NCBI GenBank assembly: GCA_000376725.2
Contig: KZ308282.1
Span: 256,164-320,163 of the forward strand
Length of the DNA: 64,000 bases
From: Ladona fulva
Taxonomy: Eukaryota > Arthropoda > Insecta > Odonata > Libellulidae
Direction: 5' to 3'
Below the pieces are notes generated by a model. It saw nothing but the letters and a program-made list of their open reading frames with translations. It had not been told where the DNA came from and did no database searches. Both the position numbers and the translations under genes were made by a program. Shown in pieces: positions 25,150 to 36,887 of the stretch (its first letter is position 1; each line of letters opens with the position of its first letter).

Positions 25150-25613
25150 AAAGAAAGAAATACAAAAGAAAAAATTCCATTGTTTTCATAGTATGCTGTG
25201 ACAAAGTCAGTCTGAACAATGTACTAAATGCTAGCAAATTAGAAGAAATTTCTAAATATATAAAATTATGAACTTTTATTGAACATGATATTTCTTATAA
25301 TTACCAATTTAAAATATTTGTAGTAAGAAATAGATTGTCATGATACCTAAAATTGAATAAAACCAATCTTTTAGATTGTTAATTAATCAGAAAATTTACA
25401 AAGAAGTATTATACATAAAAATTTTAGATACTGTAAAAGTAGAATGAAGATTTGAAAAAAAAACAGAATTTACTTTTAAATGCCCTCCTTCCAGAATTCT
25501 ACTGGAATCAGTAAAATCAGAATTTCAGCCCATCATAGTATTTCACACAACTGGGCCTCAATAGAAAAAAATTGATAAAAAAACTTTGTCTCTGTAAACT
25601 CTAAAAAACTCTT

Positions 25614-26855
25614 ATGGACAATAATGTGGACAGAATTTACACTAGTGACCTTAAGAAATTTGTGAAATTGTGTACAGATCAGAAATATTTCCTCTTCAAT
25701 GGCTGCTTCTATCACCAAAATAATGGACTCTCTATGGGTTCTCCATTATCACCCATCCTAGCAGACATATTTTTAGATAATCTAGAAGCCAACTTTTTCA
25801 ATTGTAAATCCCCTCTGTTACCAAACATCGTGATGTGGAAACGATATGTTGACGACATTTTGTGCATATGGAAGGGCTCAGATAGACAAATTGTGCAATT
25901 AGTTAACCTGTTAAACTCCCTCCACCCATCCATGACCTTCACCTCCGAAATTGAAACAAACCACTCTCTAAATTTCCTAGACCTTACCCTAACCATCACA
26001 GATAATTCGATAAAATTTGCTATATACAGAAAACCAACATATACCGATCATGTCATCCCTGCCTCATCCAACCATCATCACTCACACAAACTAGCCTCCT
26101 TTCACTCCCTCATCCACCGGTTACTCAACATCCCTATGTCCCCCAACGACTTCCAAAGCGAATTAAAAACGATCTTCACTCTTGCCTCCAGCAATGGATA
26201 TCCACTTTCCCTCATTAACAAACTACTCACCCACCATGGGCGGAAAATAGCTCTGAATGCAATTTTTAACCCATCCCCAACTATCCCTCTGATGAACCCC
26301 CCAAGATGGGTAAAATTAAATTTTAACAGTAGATTCTCATACCAGATTCAAAATGTATTTCCCACATCAGTTCTTCGCATTGCATATTACAGCTATTTTA
26401 ACTTGAGATCCCTCTTGTGCAACACCAAAGATCGATTAGATCCCTTAAATAAACCTGGTATTTATAGAATCCAATGCCGAGATTGTAATAATATCTATAT
26501 TCGCCAGAGCGGGAGAAACATATCAATCAGGAGCAAAGAACATAAAGATGCATTCACAAAAAAAGCCCCAATTCGATCTCATTTTGCCAACCACCTAATT
26601 CAAAATGACCACAGCTCTGATTGCTCACCCACCATACTCCATTCATGCCCCAAAGGACAAAAAATGGATGCATTAGAAACATTTCAAATCCTGCACCATC
26701 TGCATCACTCCCACACCCTCAGTAATGAATACGTTTTCGGAGAATCCCTCAACCCTCTTCACATGCATATTCCCTTCCTTACCCCTGCCCCCACCTCTCA
26801 AATGACTTCTTTGCCCGTTTGGACCTCCGGTCCTTTGCCCTTCCCTACATCCTAG
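25614..26855 (+). CDS. Penelope-like element reverse transcriptase with GIY-YIG endonuclease, 5'-truncated
   Basis: A 413-codon open frame. Residues about 35-50 (NGLSMGSPLSPILADIF) and the catalytic RYVDDILCIW near residue 75 are the reverse-transcriptase palm. FLDLTLTI and IYRKPTYTD follow, then a GIY-YIG nuclease: KPGIYRIQCRDCNNIYI near residue 285, with RSKEH and FANHL. This order is diagnostic of Penelope-like retroelements. The usual first Gly of the Tyr-Gln/Ser-Gly-Arg segment reads Arg (YIRQSGR). The fingers part of the RT is missing: just upstream, in the same frame, is a stop, so the copy is 5'-truncated and not autonomous. The frame is open to the C-terminus, so insertion is probably recent. 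It inserted about 460 bases past the stop of CRAL-TRIO gene 2, in the same orientation. Confidence 0.92.
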   Translation: MDNNVDRIYTSDLKKFVKLCTDQKYFLFNGCFYHQNNGLSMGSPLSPILADIFLDNLEANFFNCKSPLLPNIVMWKRYVDDILCIWKGSDRQIVQLVNLLNSLHPSMTFTSEIETNHSLNFLDLTLTITDNSIKFAIYRKPTYTDHVIPASSNHHHSHKLASFHSLIHRLLNIPMSPNDFQSELKTIFTLASSNGYPLSLINKLLTHHGRKIALNAIFNPSPTIPLMNPPRWVKLNFNSRFSYQIQNVFPTSVLRIAYYSYFNLRSLLCNTKDRLDPLNKPGIYRIQCRDCNNIYIRQSGRNISIRSKEHKDAFTKKAPIRSHFANHLIQNDHSSDCSPTILHSCPKGQKMDALETFQILHHLHHSHTLSNEYVFGESLNPLHMHIPFLTPAPTSQMTSLPVWTSGPLPFPTS

Positions 26856-26935
26856 CAGTCTTCCTCCTTTTACAACCTCCCCTCCCCTCCTCATTCTTCT
26901 ATGGATATTTAGGCTACTGTTTTAGTTTTAATTTC

Positions 26936-27005
26936 TGAGCCACCTGATAATGTAGTGAATACGTTGAAACCAGGTCGTGCTGTATTAAAACTGTCGTGGA
27001 AAAGT
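26936..27005 (+). ncRNA. Penelope 3' tail with degenerate hammerhead-like core
   Basis: CCTGATAATG, then a short spacer, then GTTGAAACCAGG lie just after the Penelope ORF. Penelope-like elements are known to carry hammerhead ribozyme motifs with CTGATGA and GAAA boxes. Here the first box reads CTGATAA, one base off, so self-cleavage is doubtful. Confidence 0.45.
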
Positions 27006-27450
27006 ACAAATATTATCATTTTGTGTTATAGTGAAGATGGAATTCCACCAAATATTGCTTACCAAGATTAATTTTATGAATTCCTTAATTTACGATACTG
27101 TTTTCTATAAATACAGGTTTTATCATCCAGTTATTCTATAAGCATTGATAAAAATAGACTTGGAATTAGCTATAATGACAAGAAATTATTTCACATGAAA
27201 GATTAACAAACAAAAAACTGCCAATTTTTATTTCAAGAAATTATTTCCAATACATAACATTTACTGCAAGTAAATTTTACAAGAAGAAATAATGTGAAAT
27301 GGCGAAGAATATTAACTGAAATACTATAATATGCTCACGACAAGCTACATTAGGAATGTTCTCATATTCATACCAATCAATATAATCTTCCAATAATTGG
27401 CCCTTATCCATTTCAGAACTGAAAATTTGTTCATAACCAAGAGTCATTAG

Positions 27451-29259
27451 TTAATAGCCAAATTTTGCCTGATCTACAATATATTCATAAGCTCTACCAC
27501 AAGCTCCTGCAAAGAAGAAAACAAGGATCAAATGACATTTGTAATAGTAAACTCAGAATATCTACCAATAAATTGTTGTTACCTACTTGATGAATAAAAT
27601 GGTACATGTAAGTTCTTTGATGGTGATCCTGAATGGTTACATGGATACATAACTCTTATTTTAGCTGAGGCAGATCTAGAATTGTTGTTCTGTTTTGAAG
27701 TATTTTTTTCTCTTGTCATGGGCATCTTCATTTCAGTTTCAGAATTTGCAGGCACCTTATTGTACCTCAGATCATCTTTTACTACCTCTCCATTGCAATT
27801 CTCTTTAGGATAAATATAATCTGATGTTGCTATCAGAATTGTATCTATCCTGGAAATTACCATCTTGACACGTCTTACCAGCCTTGATAATGTAAGTGTC
27901 ATCTTCACTGCATCCACATCATCAATAATAACCTAAGAGGAATGCTCCTTAATATACATGCTCAAAAACTACTAATAATAAACTGTGCATTAAACAGACT
28001 TTAGAGTTAATTACTTACCACTAGGAAATAACCATTTATGTTTGACTTAAGAACTTGGATAGCCTTAATTACAACGTCATTCAGCTCCTTAGTCTCATTT
28101 AGCTTAGATTCCAAAAATGTACCTGTAGTCATACAACTCATTTTATTAATTTATACAACAAATTATTCAGTGTACAGGGCAAATGACCAACTAATAAGAG
28201 TTTTAAAAACTGCATTACCAAGATAATTTTCTCCTGAATTAATTTTATGCTTGGAAAATTCCTCAGCACTTCCAAAATATACTCTCTTTGGATCAGCACT
28301 TTTCCATTCATTTATCAAATTCCTACCATCAACTCTATGACATTCGGTCACTTTGTGATCCAAGTCATTGGCATCTACTCCCAGAATACCATGTCCATTT
28401 CCAAAGATAACATCCATTCTGCTTGAAATCTTCCCATGTATAAGAATGTGTGAAGCATCAGTACAGTTCACATTTGCTAACTCAGGACATTCACTGACAC
28501 CTGAGCCGTGACCAATTCCATAAAGGGTAGCAGGCAGAGGATCTGTTAGTCTCATTGTAGTCACCAATCCTGAAATTGCAAACATATCCATTAAATTCTT
28601 TTAATTGGAGTAGCAAGAGGAATATAATTGAGTTTGAGAAATGAATAATTGAAATAAAATTTTAAAAATAGGTCAACACAATTCCTTATATCTATTCATA
28701 TTTTTGATAGCTTATTTAGTTTGATATATGTAAAAGAACTTAATGATCAGCTCTAAAAAAGCATTACTCACTTACCTGTGGATTTGTTTCCTTTCTGGGC
28801 TGAAGAAATGATTGTCTCATCATCATATGAGTCAGCTCTCTCACAAGAGCTATTTACAAGATTGTACGTTCCACGAAAAAGAGCTGAAGTACTCATAAGA
28901 CTGCTTCCAATATAGTTCTCATCATAGGTCTATAAAAATATATTATTAGAAAGTGAAAGTCATCAATATGATAAAGATAGTACTCAAAAATACCTTCAAA
29001 ATTCCATAGCATAGATCTTTTTCAAAAGACAGCAGATGTGAGTTATCACTTCCAGCTTCTTTGGCCTCCTTGACCCGAGCTTCTAAAATATTGTCATAAG
29101 ACATTCCTTTTGCTACTATTAGGATGACACTCTTTGGAAGTTTTAATCTTCGGTTTTCTGGAATAAAATTCTTTGGGAACTCTGAAATATAAAAAAAAAA
29201 AATTCAAGTACATGTAAAAATTTTGTGTATTAAAGTGATACATTACCCACACCAGACAT
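27451..29259 (-). CDS. Alkaline-phosphatase-like protein with degraded active site (probable pseudoenzyme)
   Basis: Seven exons, read on the minus strand: 29259-29247 (proposed ATG, MSGV), 29181-28994, 28929-28776, 28569-28219, 28122-28019, 27932-27587 and 27506-27451 (TAA). They total 1212 nt and 403 aa; all splice sites are GT-AG. Family landmarks in order: KLPKSVILIVAKGMS (family GDGMG), GILKTY and the nucleophile region near Ser77, GLVTTMR, DVIFGNGHG, HRVDGRNLINEW, YFLV near residue 270, and an ATSD motif near 308. Against vertebrate alkaline phosphatase the zinc/magnesium ligands Asp42, Glu311, His320, His358 and His360 read Lys29, Ile272, Met281, Tyr309 and Tyr311. Asp277, Asp308 and the Ser are kept. 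Catalysis by the family mechanism is therefore unlikely. The first exon is tentative and no signal peptide is evident, unlike secreted or GPI-anchored relatives. A possible poly(A) signal lies at 27227-27232. Confidence 0.78.
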
Positions 29260-30149
29260 TCGTAGTGATTTACAGTTTCTGACTAAGCCAGAATGTCCCA
29301 AGTGATACAAGACCAGACAATTACTATACTTACAAGACCAGACTATATGACTATATTTGTAACTCTTTCATCACATTCGTGAAGTACTAACAAATAGAAC
29401 AGCCATAATTCACCATCAGTCATACCTCAGCAATCATTATTAGTTATTATTAGCAAGTAATATTGTAACTGGCATGAACAAGACTGAGACAAAAGTAAAT
29501 AAACAAACGTCCAAATTTTTAACGATAAACTATCAAAATGGTAATGAATCGCCACCGATGATTTAGTCCTACGCAATTAAATCTCACAATAATTTGGTTC
29601 TACAGTGATTTAGTACCGCGTTTATTTATTGTACAAGGATAAGATTTATGCAATAAATCACGATAATTGTTACATGTATATAAAGATAACTTGTTAATTT
29701 ATGAAAAAGCAGTATCGTTTGTAGAATTTTAATCTATTTTCTCAACAATTAGAAGTATGCAGTACCCGCATTGGATGGTGCAATAGGGCAAAGAAACATC
29801 CGGAGGTGAAAAAACGGCAAACGTTTAGTTTACATTTAATGTAAAGCTTTTTGTTAGCAGAAAATAGTACGTACGCATCGCGAGTTAATTGAGTGGCGTT
29901 GCAGAGAAAATTATCGACGAGGAAATATCAAAATAGACTATGAATGAATATGCCAGAGTAAAAGGGAAGACTGCAAATAAGCATAGAAATTTACATAAAC
30001 AAATTTATTATGCTGAAAGATTATTTTTTGATTCGATATCCATGGAAGTAAAGATAGAAGGGAAGTAATTTAAGCGTTTCGTCAGTAACCATTATCATCA
30101 TTAATCTGATCTCGAGGAGAGAAGATCAGTTTACAGCCGTAAGCTTTTC

Positions 30150-30385
30150 GAAAAATTTTACGGTTCAGTATTTTTAGGCGAAGTAAAAGATATTGTCATT
30201 CCAGTTAACAACGAGCGCGATCTTCGAGAGGCGACTACCAAACGTTATAAGGAAACAATCGCTAAACAGATAATTATTTCTGGTCGTTCTTTCCGCATAG
30301 CATCAGAGAAGCATATATATTACATGGTGTTAATACACCCTCTGCCATACACCACTGGCGACAAGTGGGGTACAAATCTAAATCT
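30150..30385 (+). repeat. Dispersed repeat with GGTGTTAATACACCC, copy A
   Basis: Shares with 34385-34625 the blocks TTTTTAGGCGAAGTAAA, GATATTGTCATTCC, TTCTGGTCGTTCTTT, AGCATCAGAGAA and GGTGTTAATACACCC, in the same order. About 250 bases, non-coding. Function and class unknown. Confidence 0.7.
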
Positions 30386-30514
30386 ACGCTCTCTAAGACG
30401 ATGGCAAGTGTAACCACCACAATGTTAATTCTAATTATGAATAGATACATANACCATATTGTTTGTTTACATCCGTGATGCATTGCGGTTAAACATCACT
30501 TTATCATTTAAAGC

Positions 30515-30560
30515 TCACTCAATCTGGTACTTAAGTTAAACATCACTTTAAGTACCAGAT
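30515..30560. repeat. Short hairpin, 13-bp stem
   Basis: ATCTGGTACTTAA and TTAAGTACCAGAT flank a loop of about 12 bases. TTAAACATCACTTTA occurs twice here (near 30490 and 30535). It may be a MITE end or a local foldback; nothing more can be said. Confidence 0.45.
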
Positions 30561-32448
30561 AGGACTTAAGTATCGATTATAATACGGTTTGTTAGAGTTA
30601 AGATGAAGATTTCACTTAAAGTCCACTATAAGTATACATTATAATACCGGCCCTAAAACTTAATGATATGATCAAAATATAGGAAACTAACATCTTGTCA
30701 ATGAGATTTTCCTGCTACTTCTACAAGTTTCGCTGTCACCAAATTCTAACTATATAATAAAAAGCGGTGGTGGATATATACGGGCTTACAGCGCTAATAT
30801 AGTTACATTGTAAATAGTTTTGTATTTCTCGAGTAAACTGTTGCATTTTATTGTTGTGCTCAGATTAAGAATTCCGCCGTAAGACATTGGGAATTGAGGA
30901 ATAAGAAATAATTATTCCAATTACTCTAGGTATTAACTAATGTCGTGGTGAAATGGGTGTGCTTACATAGATTTACATTTACGTATACCCTCCAGGTGCA
31001 TATGCCTAAAAATTCTGAACCTATGAATTTCTTTTGAAAACCAGTGTTCATACTTGAGAGACATGTATTTATAACTGTTCAATGAGCATTCGTAGTTTTA
31101 TTTGGAAAATGATCTGACAACATATATGGGACTGTACACCGACTACACGTCGAAGAATGAAGAGTATCAAGGAACCCAAAGGAATACTTACTCTGCTTGA
31201 GTCACACACCAAGAAGATATGTAAAAAAGCTGTAAATAATTAGTCATAGTTATACCTTCATTATCTAGTTTAGGTTAGATTACTTCAAATATAAGAGCCT
31301 ATCTCCAGTACTTCCTAGAATAAGAAACAATTCTATTAGCTTTATTCGGGGGTTATGACTGCCTTAGAGGGTTTCCACCGCTCATAATGACTTCTTGAAG
31401 CCGATGAGCAACAAGACAAAAAGGTCAGACCGACCACCACATCGAAATAAAGTAAGAATTCCTCTTGTTTAGTATAGAGCAGGGGTTTACTCTAAAAGAG
31501 TTCGTGCTTCACAATAATCTTTAAATTTGCTTTGTTCGCTGATAATGTTAGCGGAATGCGTCAAAGACATAGCGTCGCATTTCTTTGCATTTTAATAAAG
31601 TTGCCAGTCTTATCACTAACTTGATCTTACGCTTAAGTCGTGATTTTTTTCTTTCATGTTTTCAGGTGATTATCAAAAATTAACTAGTTTTAAAAGTCAA
31701 CTCTCTGTCAAATATCTGTCAACACTTGATTAGATTTATAAGTTCGAAAAACATTTTCATGGTACAAAAAAGAAAACAAATGAAACTGACGAATTTCTTC
31801 CTTCAGTACTCCCGTCCATTTTTCAAACGCGAAAGCTCGCGTGGGATGTGGTAAACCCCATAATTTTTCTTGACAAATTAGCAAAATATCTTCTGAATCT
31901 TCTTATGCTCAATACATACAATACATTTATACTGATAATCAATGAATAGCCTTCGATTTAACCTAGTTCTCACTTTGGTAAAGCTAATCCCAGAGTCTTT
32001 CCGAGAAATTTCCGTATTTGGGATTTGGTTGTAACATCCCGAGTACGTTATGGTAACGGAGGAGGGATTTTGAAGTAAAAATTATTGCCGAATCCAAAAA
32101 ATAACACCATATCATAATGATTATCATCATAATCAGAAACGTGCGATAATTGGCGTAGGAGCTATGATGATTTTAGCTGGTGGACCCCTTCGCAATATTT
32201 ACCATCATCAGCACCAGCGTTTAACATTGGACTACTTTAGTAGTAAATGGAGAAATTTAGATAAAAAATTCAAATATCACAGATAAGTACGACTTTTCTC
32301 TAGCTTTGTAATTTTTAGTTACAGACATAATAACATTGCTACTGAACTGTACGAGGGATCCAAAAGCAATGCTTTTGTCATAACGAAACATTTGTAGCGG
32401 CATCTGAAAATGTTGACCCTCATCGTTCGACTAGGCAATTTGTACGTC

Positions 32449-32476
32449 ATCTCCATCAACCGCCGTTGATGGAGAT
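32449..32476. repeat. Short hairpin, 12-bp stem, CGCC loop
   Basis: ATCTCCATCAAC, CGCC, GTTGATGGAGAT is perfectly paired. A further GATTGATGGAGATT follows at once. It lies in non-coding DNA. Confidence 0.5.
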
Positions 32477-32641
32477 TATTGATTGATGGAGATTGATCAA
32501 TTATCGTGATTTATTGCATAAGAGCTTTGATGTGTGGTCATTTATTGATGCCTGAAGTCCCATACCGTTACTTTAGAAGAGGGAAGAATTCTTACCACGC
32601 GTGTCGAAATTAGTCCTACGCTAAATGAATTACAGTAATAC

Positions 32642-32853
32642 ATTATAAAAAGAACCCTACAAAGGCGGAATGACACCATCGCCCTATCAAAATACAGCGA
32701 CCTGCAGGTCTCATTCAAGGAATATAAAAAATCAATCGACCAAATTTTGGGTGAAACAGTTGATCTTTTTAGGAAAAAGTTAAAAACTTATTCATCTCCA
32801 GCTACCATGAAGAAGGAATTAACTACACGAATGGAAAGGAATGTTTCGAATTA
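32642..32853 (+). other. Unidentified open stretch, possible relic ORF
   Basis: A frame of about 70 codons (KRTLQRRNDTIALSKYSDLQ, VSFKEYKKSIDQILGETVDL, then KKLKTYSSPATMKKELTTR) ends at a TAG at 32851. The composition is protein-like (charged, coiled-coil-like) and codons are varied. No start, splice context or family was recognised, and a stop lies a few codons upstream of it. It may be an exon or a retroelement gag relic. Confidence 0.25.
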
Positions 32854-34384
32854 GCATTGCGGGGGTGTACCATATCTACAACCCACGCGAGCACTGGAGG
32901 GCTAAGAACACCATCGCAACTCCATCAGCGGTCGACACTCGTCAACTGTGCACCTGACCCATCTCAGAAGAACACAGAAACTTGCGAGTGATCTGTCAAA
33001 AGACGCACAATGTCTTGTATTTTTAGGAGACACACTCGCTTATAGAGGTATACGGCGAGATGGTTTTACTTATAAATATATAAGTCCGAATGTGAATAGA
33101 ATTTTCAACTTTCTCATTTCTAGAGGTTTTCGGGGGGGTGGACAGACTTCCTTACAGGATCTTCTCACTTGTCTAGGTACCGCTTGTACATCTTCGACTG
33201 TATCAATGATGAATTTTTAGCACAATTAGTATTAGAGATATTCAAACTTGGCGCTACTTGATGCTAACTTTCATTAGCATTTACACCACCAGTGGCCATT
33301 AGATTACTAATGCTAGTGGAAAGTGTGCTATGAATAATTACACGAGAAAAATGCGAAATGTTTAGTGATTTTGTACTTCGCGCAGCTGATTTACATATAT
33401 TTAATCATCTATTGTGACCAATGTTGAACTCAACCTCATCGAGTATTGGAACTTTGAAAAACAAGTTTTTGTGACGTGAGTCGACGAGGCCAACGAGGGT
33501 TAGTTACTTGAACACTTGAAGGTACAGTATTTTGAGCGTAAGGCTGAGCAGTCTAAAATTACTTGCAATTTTGAGCATATTTATAAGTTAGCTTTCAAAG
33601 AAAAACGGTAAATGAATTAGAAACGTACGATAATTGGTGTTTGAGCAATGATTTCTTTAGCTGGCGTACCTCTATCAAATATTTACCAGAAAGTCTATTA
33701 TTTCAGTTTTTATGTTAGGGAAATGAGTTAGGTAAACTATCAAATATGTACCATGAGTTAATTCTGAAATTGAGTTGTAAGTGAAGAATAAATCATTCTA
33801 TATGCACTCTTGCTGCCAGACATTTTTGGAATCTTGATTTCAATACTCTTTCTAACGCATTGTTTTAGGCAAGAATGCTACTTTCCACATGAAATTTAAG
33901 CTGTAGCTGCTTTAGGGAATCAATAAGTGCAATCGATTAATTTATCATGTGCTCTTCAGTCTTGTGTCACTGCATTTTTGAGAGGAAGGCTTTTCTCGCA
34001 TATAGAATGGTGATCCTTTGTTTCAGTAAGAAAAAGAATCCATTACTTGTTGAATTTCGTATTGTACAAAGCATTTTTGCTCTTAACCTATATTTAATTC
34101 CATTATTTAAAGCTTTTAAGCTTAGATTTAATCAGAGTCATGAAGCTTATGAGCTTTATGACTCTGACTAAATAGTGTATGTATTATTTGGAAATACTTT
34201 GACCATATCCATCATTATAAATATTGATTATCATTTTGTACTTGTGAATCTTTGAAGTGCATCATTTGGATTGATGGTTGAATATTTCATGAAACTTGTC
34301 ATTGTTCCATTCATTTAGATGTATATAACTTTATTAAATAGTCATAATTAGAATTGTTAATGCTCTTTATGTGCTCATCAGTCC

Positions 34385-34625
34385 AGAATTTTTAGGCGAA
34401 GTAAAGGATATTGTCATTCCGGTAAAGAGTGAGAGGCCTTTGAGAGGCGATGAACAAGCATTACAAGGAAATCATTGCTAAAACAGATCAACACAACTTC
34501 TGGTCGTTCTTTTCTAATAGCATCAGAGAATCTAATAGGGTAGATTGGGTATGGTGTTAATACACCCCCTGTCATATGCTACTGGCAGCTTGTGGGATAT
34601 AATTCTAAATCTAAAATCTTTTATT
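34385..34625 (+). repeat. Dispersed repeat with GGTGTTAATACACCC, copy B
   Basis: Collinear with copy A (30150-30385) over its whole length, with small indels. Same orientation. It contains the conserved near-palindrome GGTGTTAATACACC near 34554. Confidence 0.7.
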
Positions 34626-35049
34626 TAAGTCATCTTTCTCAATTAATTATTCTCCATTTTATTTAAGAGAAGTCATTAGTACTGAACCTTAACCATATAG
34701 AGACAAAAAGTCGTTCAGATAATTTTGATTTTAATGAAATATCATGGCGATACCTTTGATGATTTGAAATTCTCAAAAGATTTATTTAATTTGGATGAGC
34801 AGATCATGTTTTTAAGCAATTATGAAGTTTAAGCATTCCAACATCAAAAATAAATCAATAAAATATTGAATTTATCTGTCAGTTATCTTTGCATGACTGA
34901 TGGAAAATACTTCCTTTTGTTACCATGAAGATTATCAACTGGAATATGGAGGAGAATTTTAGTATTTTTGGAAGAAACAAGTTATTAAGTGGTGCAAGCT
35001 GTTCAATCAGTTTTAGTCAGTCCATAATATTTTTTCATCATTTGCCCCA

Positions 35050-36887
35050 GTTTGGGTCATAAGCAGTATCTTTCATGGGGACTGGAATATGAAAATGTCT
35101 ATTTTTCTAAAAAGGTATTTTTCTTAGATCAGTGAAATTGATACGGCCAATCTTTTTGTGCCAGTTAATGATGCTTTCTCTTTAGGTTAGCATCGCTTCA
35201 TAACATTTCTGATTCTTCATATCAATCTCCCATACTCCTTGTTTTGTTTTCTTTCCTTCCATCACTACTTCACCTTCTACAATAGCTATCTTGCCATTAT
35301 GGACTACTTTTACTGTTTCATCATCAAAGATAGCAATACCATTGTTTTCAGTTACTGCATTTATAGACAGTAGATTCCTGCTCAAACCAGGTAAGTGTAG
35401 GACATTGGTGAGAGTAACTTCTTTGGATTCCACTTTTCCAGAGAGATTTGAAGTAAGGTTTTGTCTCTTTTTGGCTACTCCTATTTTTATTTCCTCTATT
35501 TCCTTGGAATCAGGATATATTCATCTTTGACAAAATGTCCTGTTGTGCCTGTATCTGCCACAAATCTGTAATCAGGTTCTGATCTGAACTTTGTACATTT
35601 CCAAAGGAATAACAAGTGTGAAAAATAGCGACACGCCTGGGATCGAACCCAGGTCTCCCACTTTCCGGCAGGTATTCTAACCACTGAACTACCGTGCCGC
35701 ATCTCTCTCACACTGTTAAGGGAATGCTTTGTGAGCAGAGCAGACAGTCTCCACATTTAGTGGCACAACCTGCCGCCCGAGGTCCTCACAGAGGCAGCCA
35801 GCTCACAAAGCAGGTATTATGAGGTTATTTCCCGCCAGGAAATCACAAGGATAAAGGAAAGTTTTTCACACTTGTTATTCCTTTGGGATTTTCGTAGGTT
35901 TTACAACGTACTAAGTTACCTTCCTTTCCTTTATCCTTGTACATTTCCTTTCATTTTCTGTCAGATAGGTTAAGTATGCCCTGTTGTTGTCTTTTTGGCT
36001 TTCTCTATATCTGTTTTCATATTCATATTTGCATCTACATTTTTCCTGAGGATGATAAACTTTCTTGCAGAATTTGCATGTTGGGAACGTTTTTCCTTGC
36101 CAGCATTCTTCTACATTGTGTCCATCTTTGTCACACTTCTTACAATGCTTAAATTTTTGTTCATTTTTCTGAATATCTTTATATTGTTTTCAGGATTTGA
36201 TCTGCACTAAAACTTGTGATGTCCCTGTTAACCACAGTGGTTGCATATACCTTTGAGCTTGTATGCTTTGAATGCAACTTTTTCGTCTTGACTTTGAGAG
36301 TTGTTTTTCAGTTTCTCCTCTTCTCTGAGTAATCTTGCTTGTAAATTCTCTAGTGTTTTCTTATCTTCAGCCGTCGAATCCCAGGCACTTCCAAAATGTT
36401 TAAATTGATCAGGTAAGATCGTCAATATCTTTGTCATTAGCATTATATCATCTACAGTATGTTTTAGGTTGTTCATTCTGAACGCAAGTGTTTGTAATGC
36501 TGCAATATTGGTCATAACATTGACTGACTTGTTGTATTCACATTTGATAAATTCTGCGATTATTTAACTCTTTGTTTCCTCCGTATCTCTCTTGTAGACA
36601 TTGGATAGTTTTTCAAACATATCCTTTGCCGTTTTTGAAGTTAGAACGTGAGATTTCATTGTTGGATCTATTGTTCTTAGGATGATTACTTTGGCGTTAG
36701 CGTCCTTAGTGATCCATTCCCTCTAATTCTTCTTGTCTGTGCCGCACTGCTCCAGAGTACTTGTTCCATCTATCATGCTCATCAGCTGCATTGCTTCAAA
36801 CAGAATCCTTACCTCAAATTTCCAAAGCGGATATGTAGCAGTGTCAGTAAGTTTTGACACAGATTCCAGTTCTTCTTTTGATGTCAT
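35050..36887 (-). pseudogene. Ty1/copia retrotransposon remnant (gag to GAG-pre-integrase)
   Basis: Minus-strand pieces in copia order. The gag start is at 36887 (TSKEELESVSKLTD, YPLWKFEVRILFEAMQ). The UBN2-type gag domain follows (ILTILPDQFKHFGSAWDST), then a zinc-knuckle start CNHCG near 36230. The aspartic protease DTGTTGHF is near 35530. The GAG-pre-integrase LPGLSRNLLSINA is near 35390, with WHKKIGRINF near 35140. In-frame stops in gag (near 36723 and 36563) and frame changes make it dead. The integrase and reverse transcriptase are absent. A tRNA-like foldback element (35601-35886) interrupts it between the zinc knuckle and the protease. No LTRs were identified. Confidence 0.88.
35601..35886 (-). 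mobile_element. Foldback element 1 with tRNA-like core
   Basis: Perfect 25-bp inverted repeats, 35601-35625 and 35862-35886, with left arm starting CCAAAGGAATAACAAG. Inside, minus strand 35701-35628 reads as a tRNA-like unit: acceptor strand GCGGCAC pairing with GTGTCGC, A box TAGTTCAGTGG, and T arm CCTGGGTTCGATCCCAGG. The anticodon arm is poorly paired, so it is probably not a working tRNA. It is inserted in the copia remnant. Confidence 0.7.

Larger units (their letters stand above)
29260..35049. other. Gene-poor intergenic region
   Basis: Holds copies A and B of the GGTGTTAATACACC repeat, small hairpins and one unexplained open stretch (about 32642-32853). A 22-base segment, core ATTATCGTGATTTATTGCAT, occurs at 32499 (+) and inverted near 29648. 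No host exon was recognised. Confidence 0.5.

Noticed and set aside
35628..35701. Functional nuclear tRNA gene on the minus strand
   Set aside because: Acceptor and T arms pair well, but the anticodon arm does not and U33 is lacking. It sits inside inverted repeats within a dead copia element.
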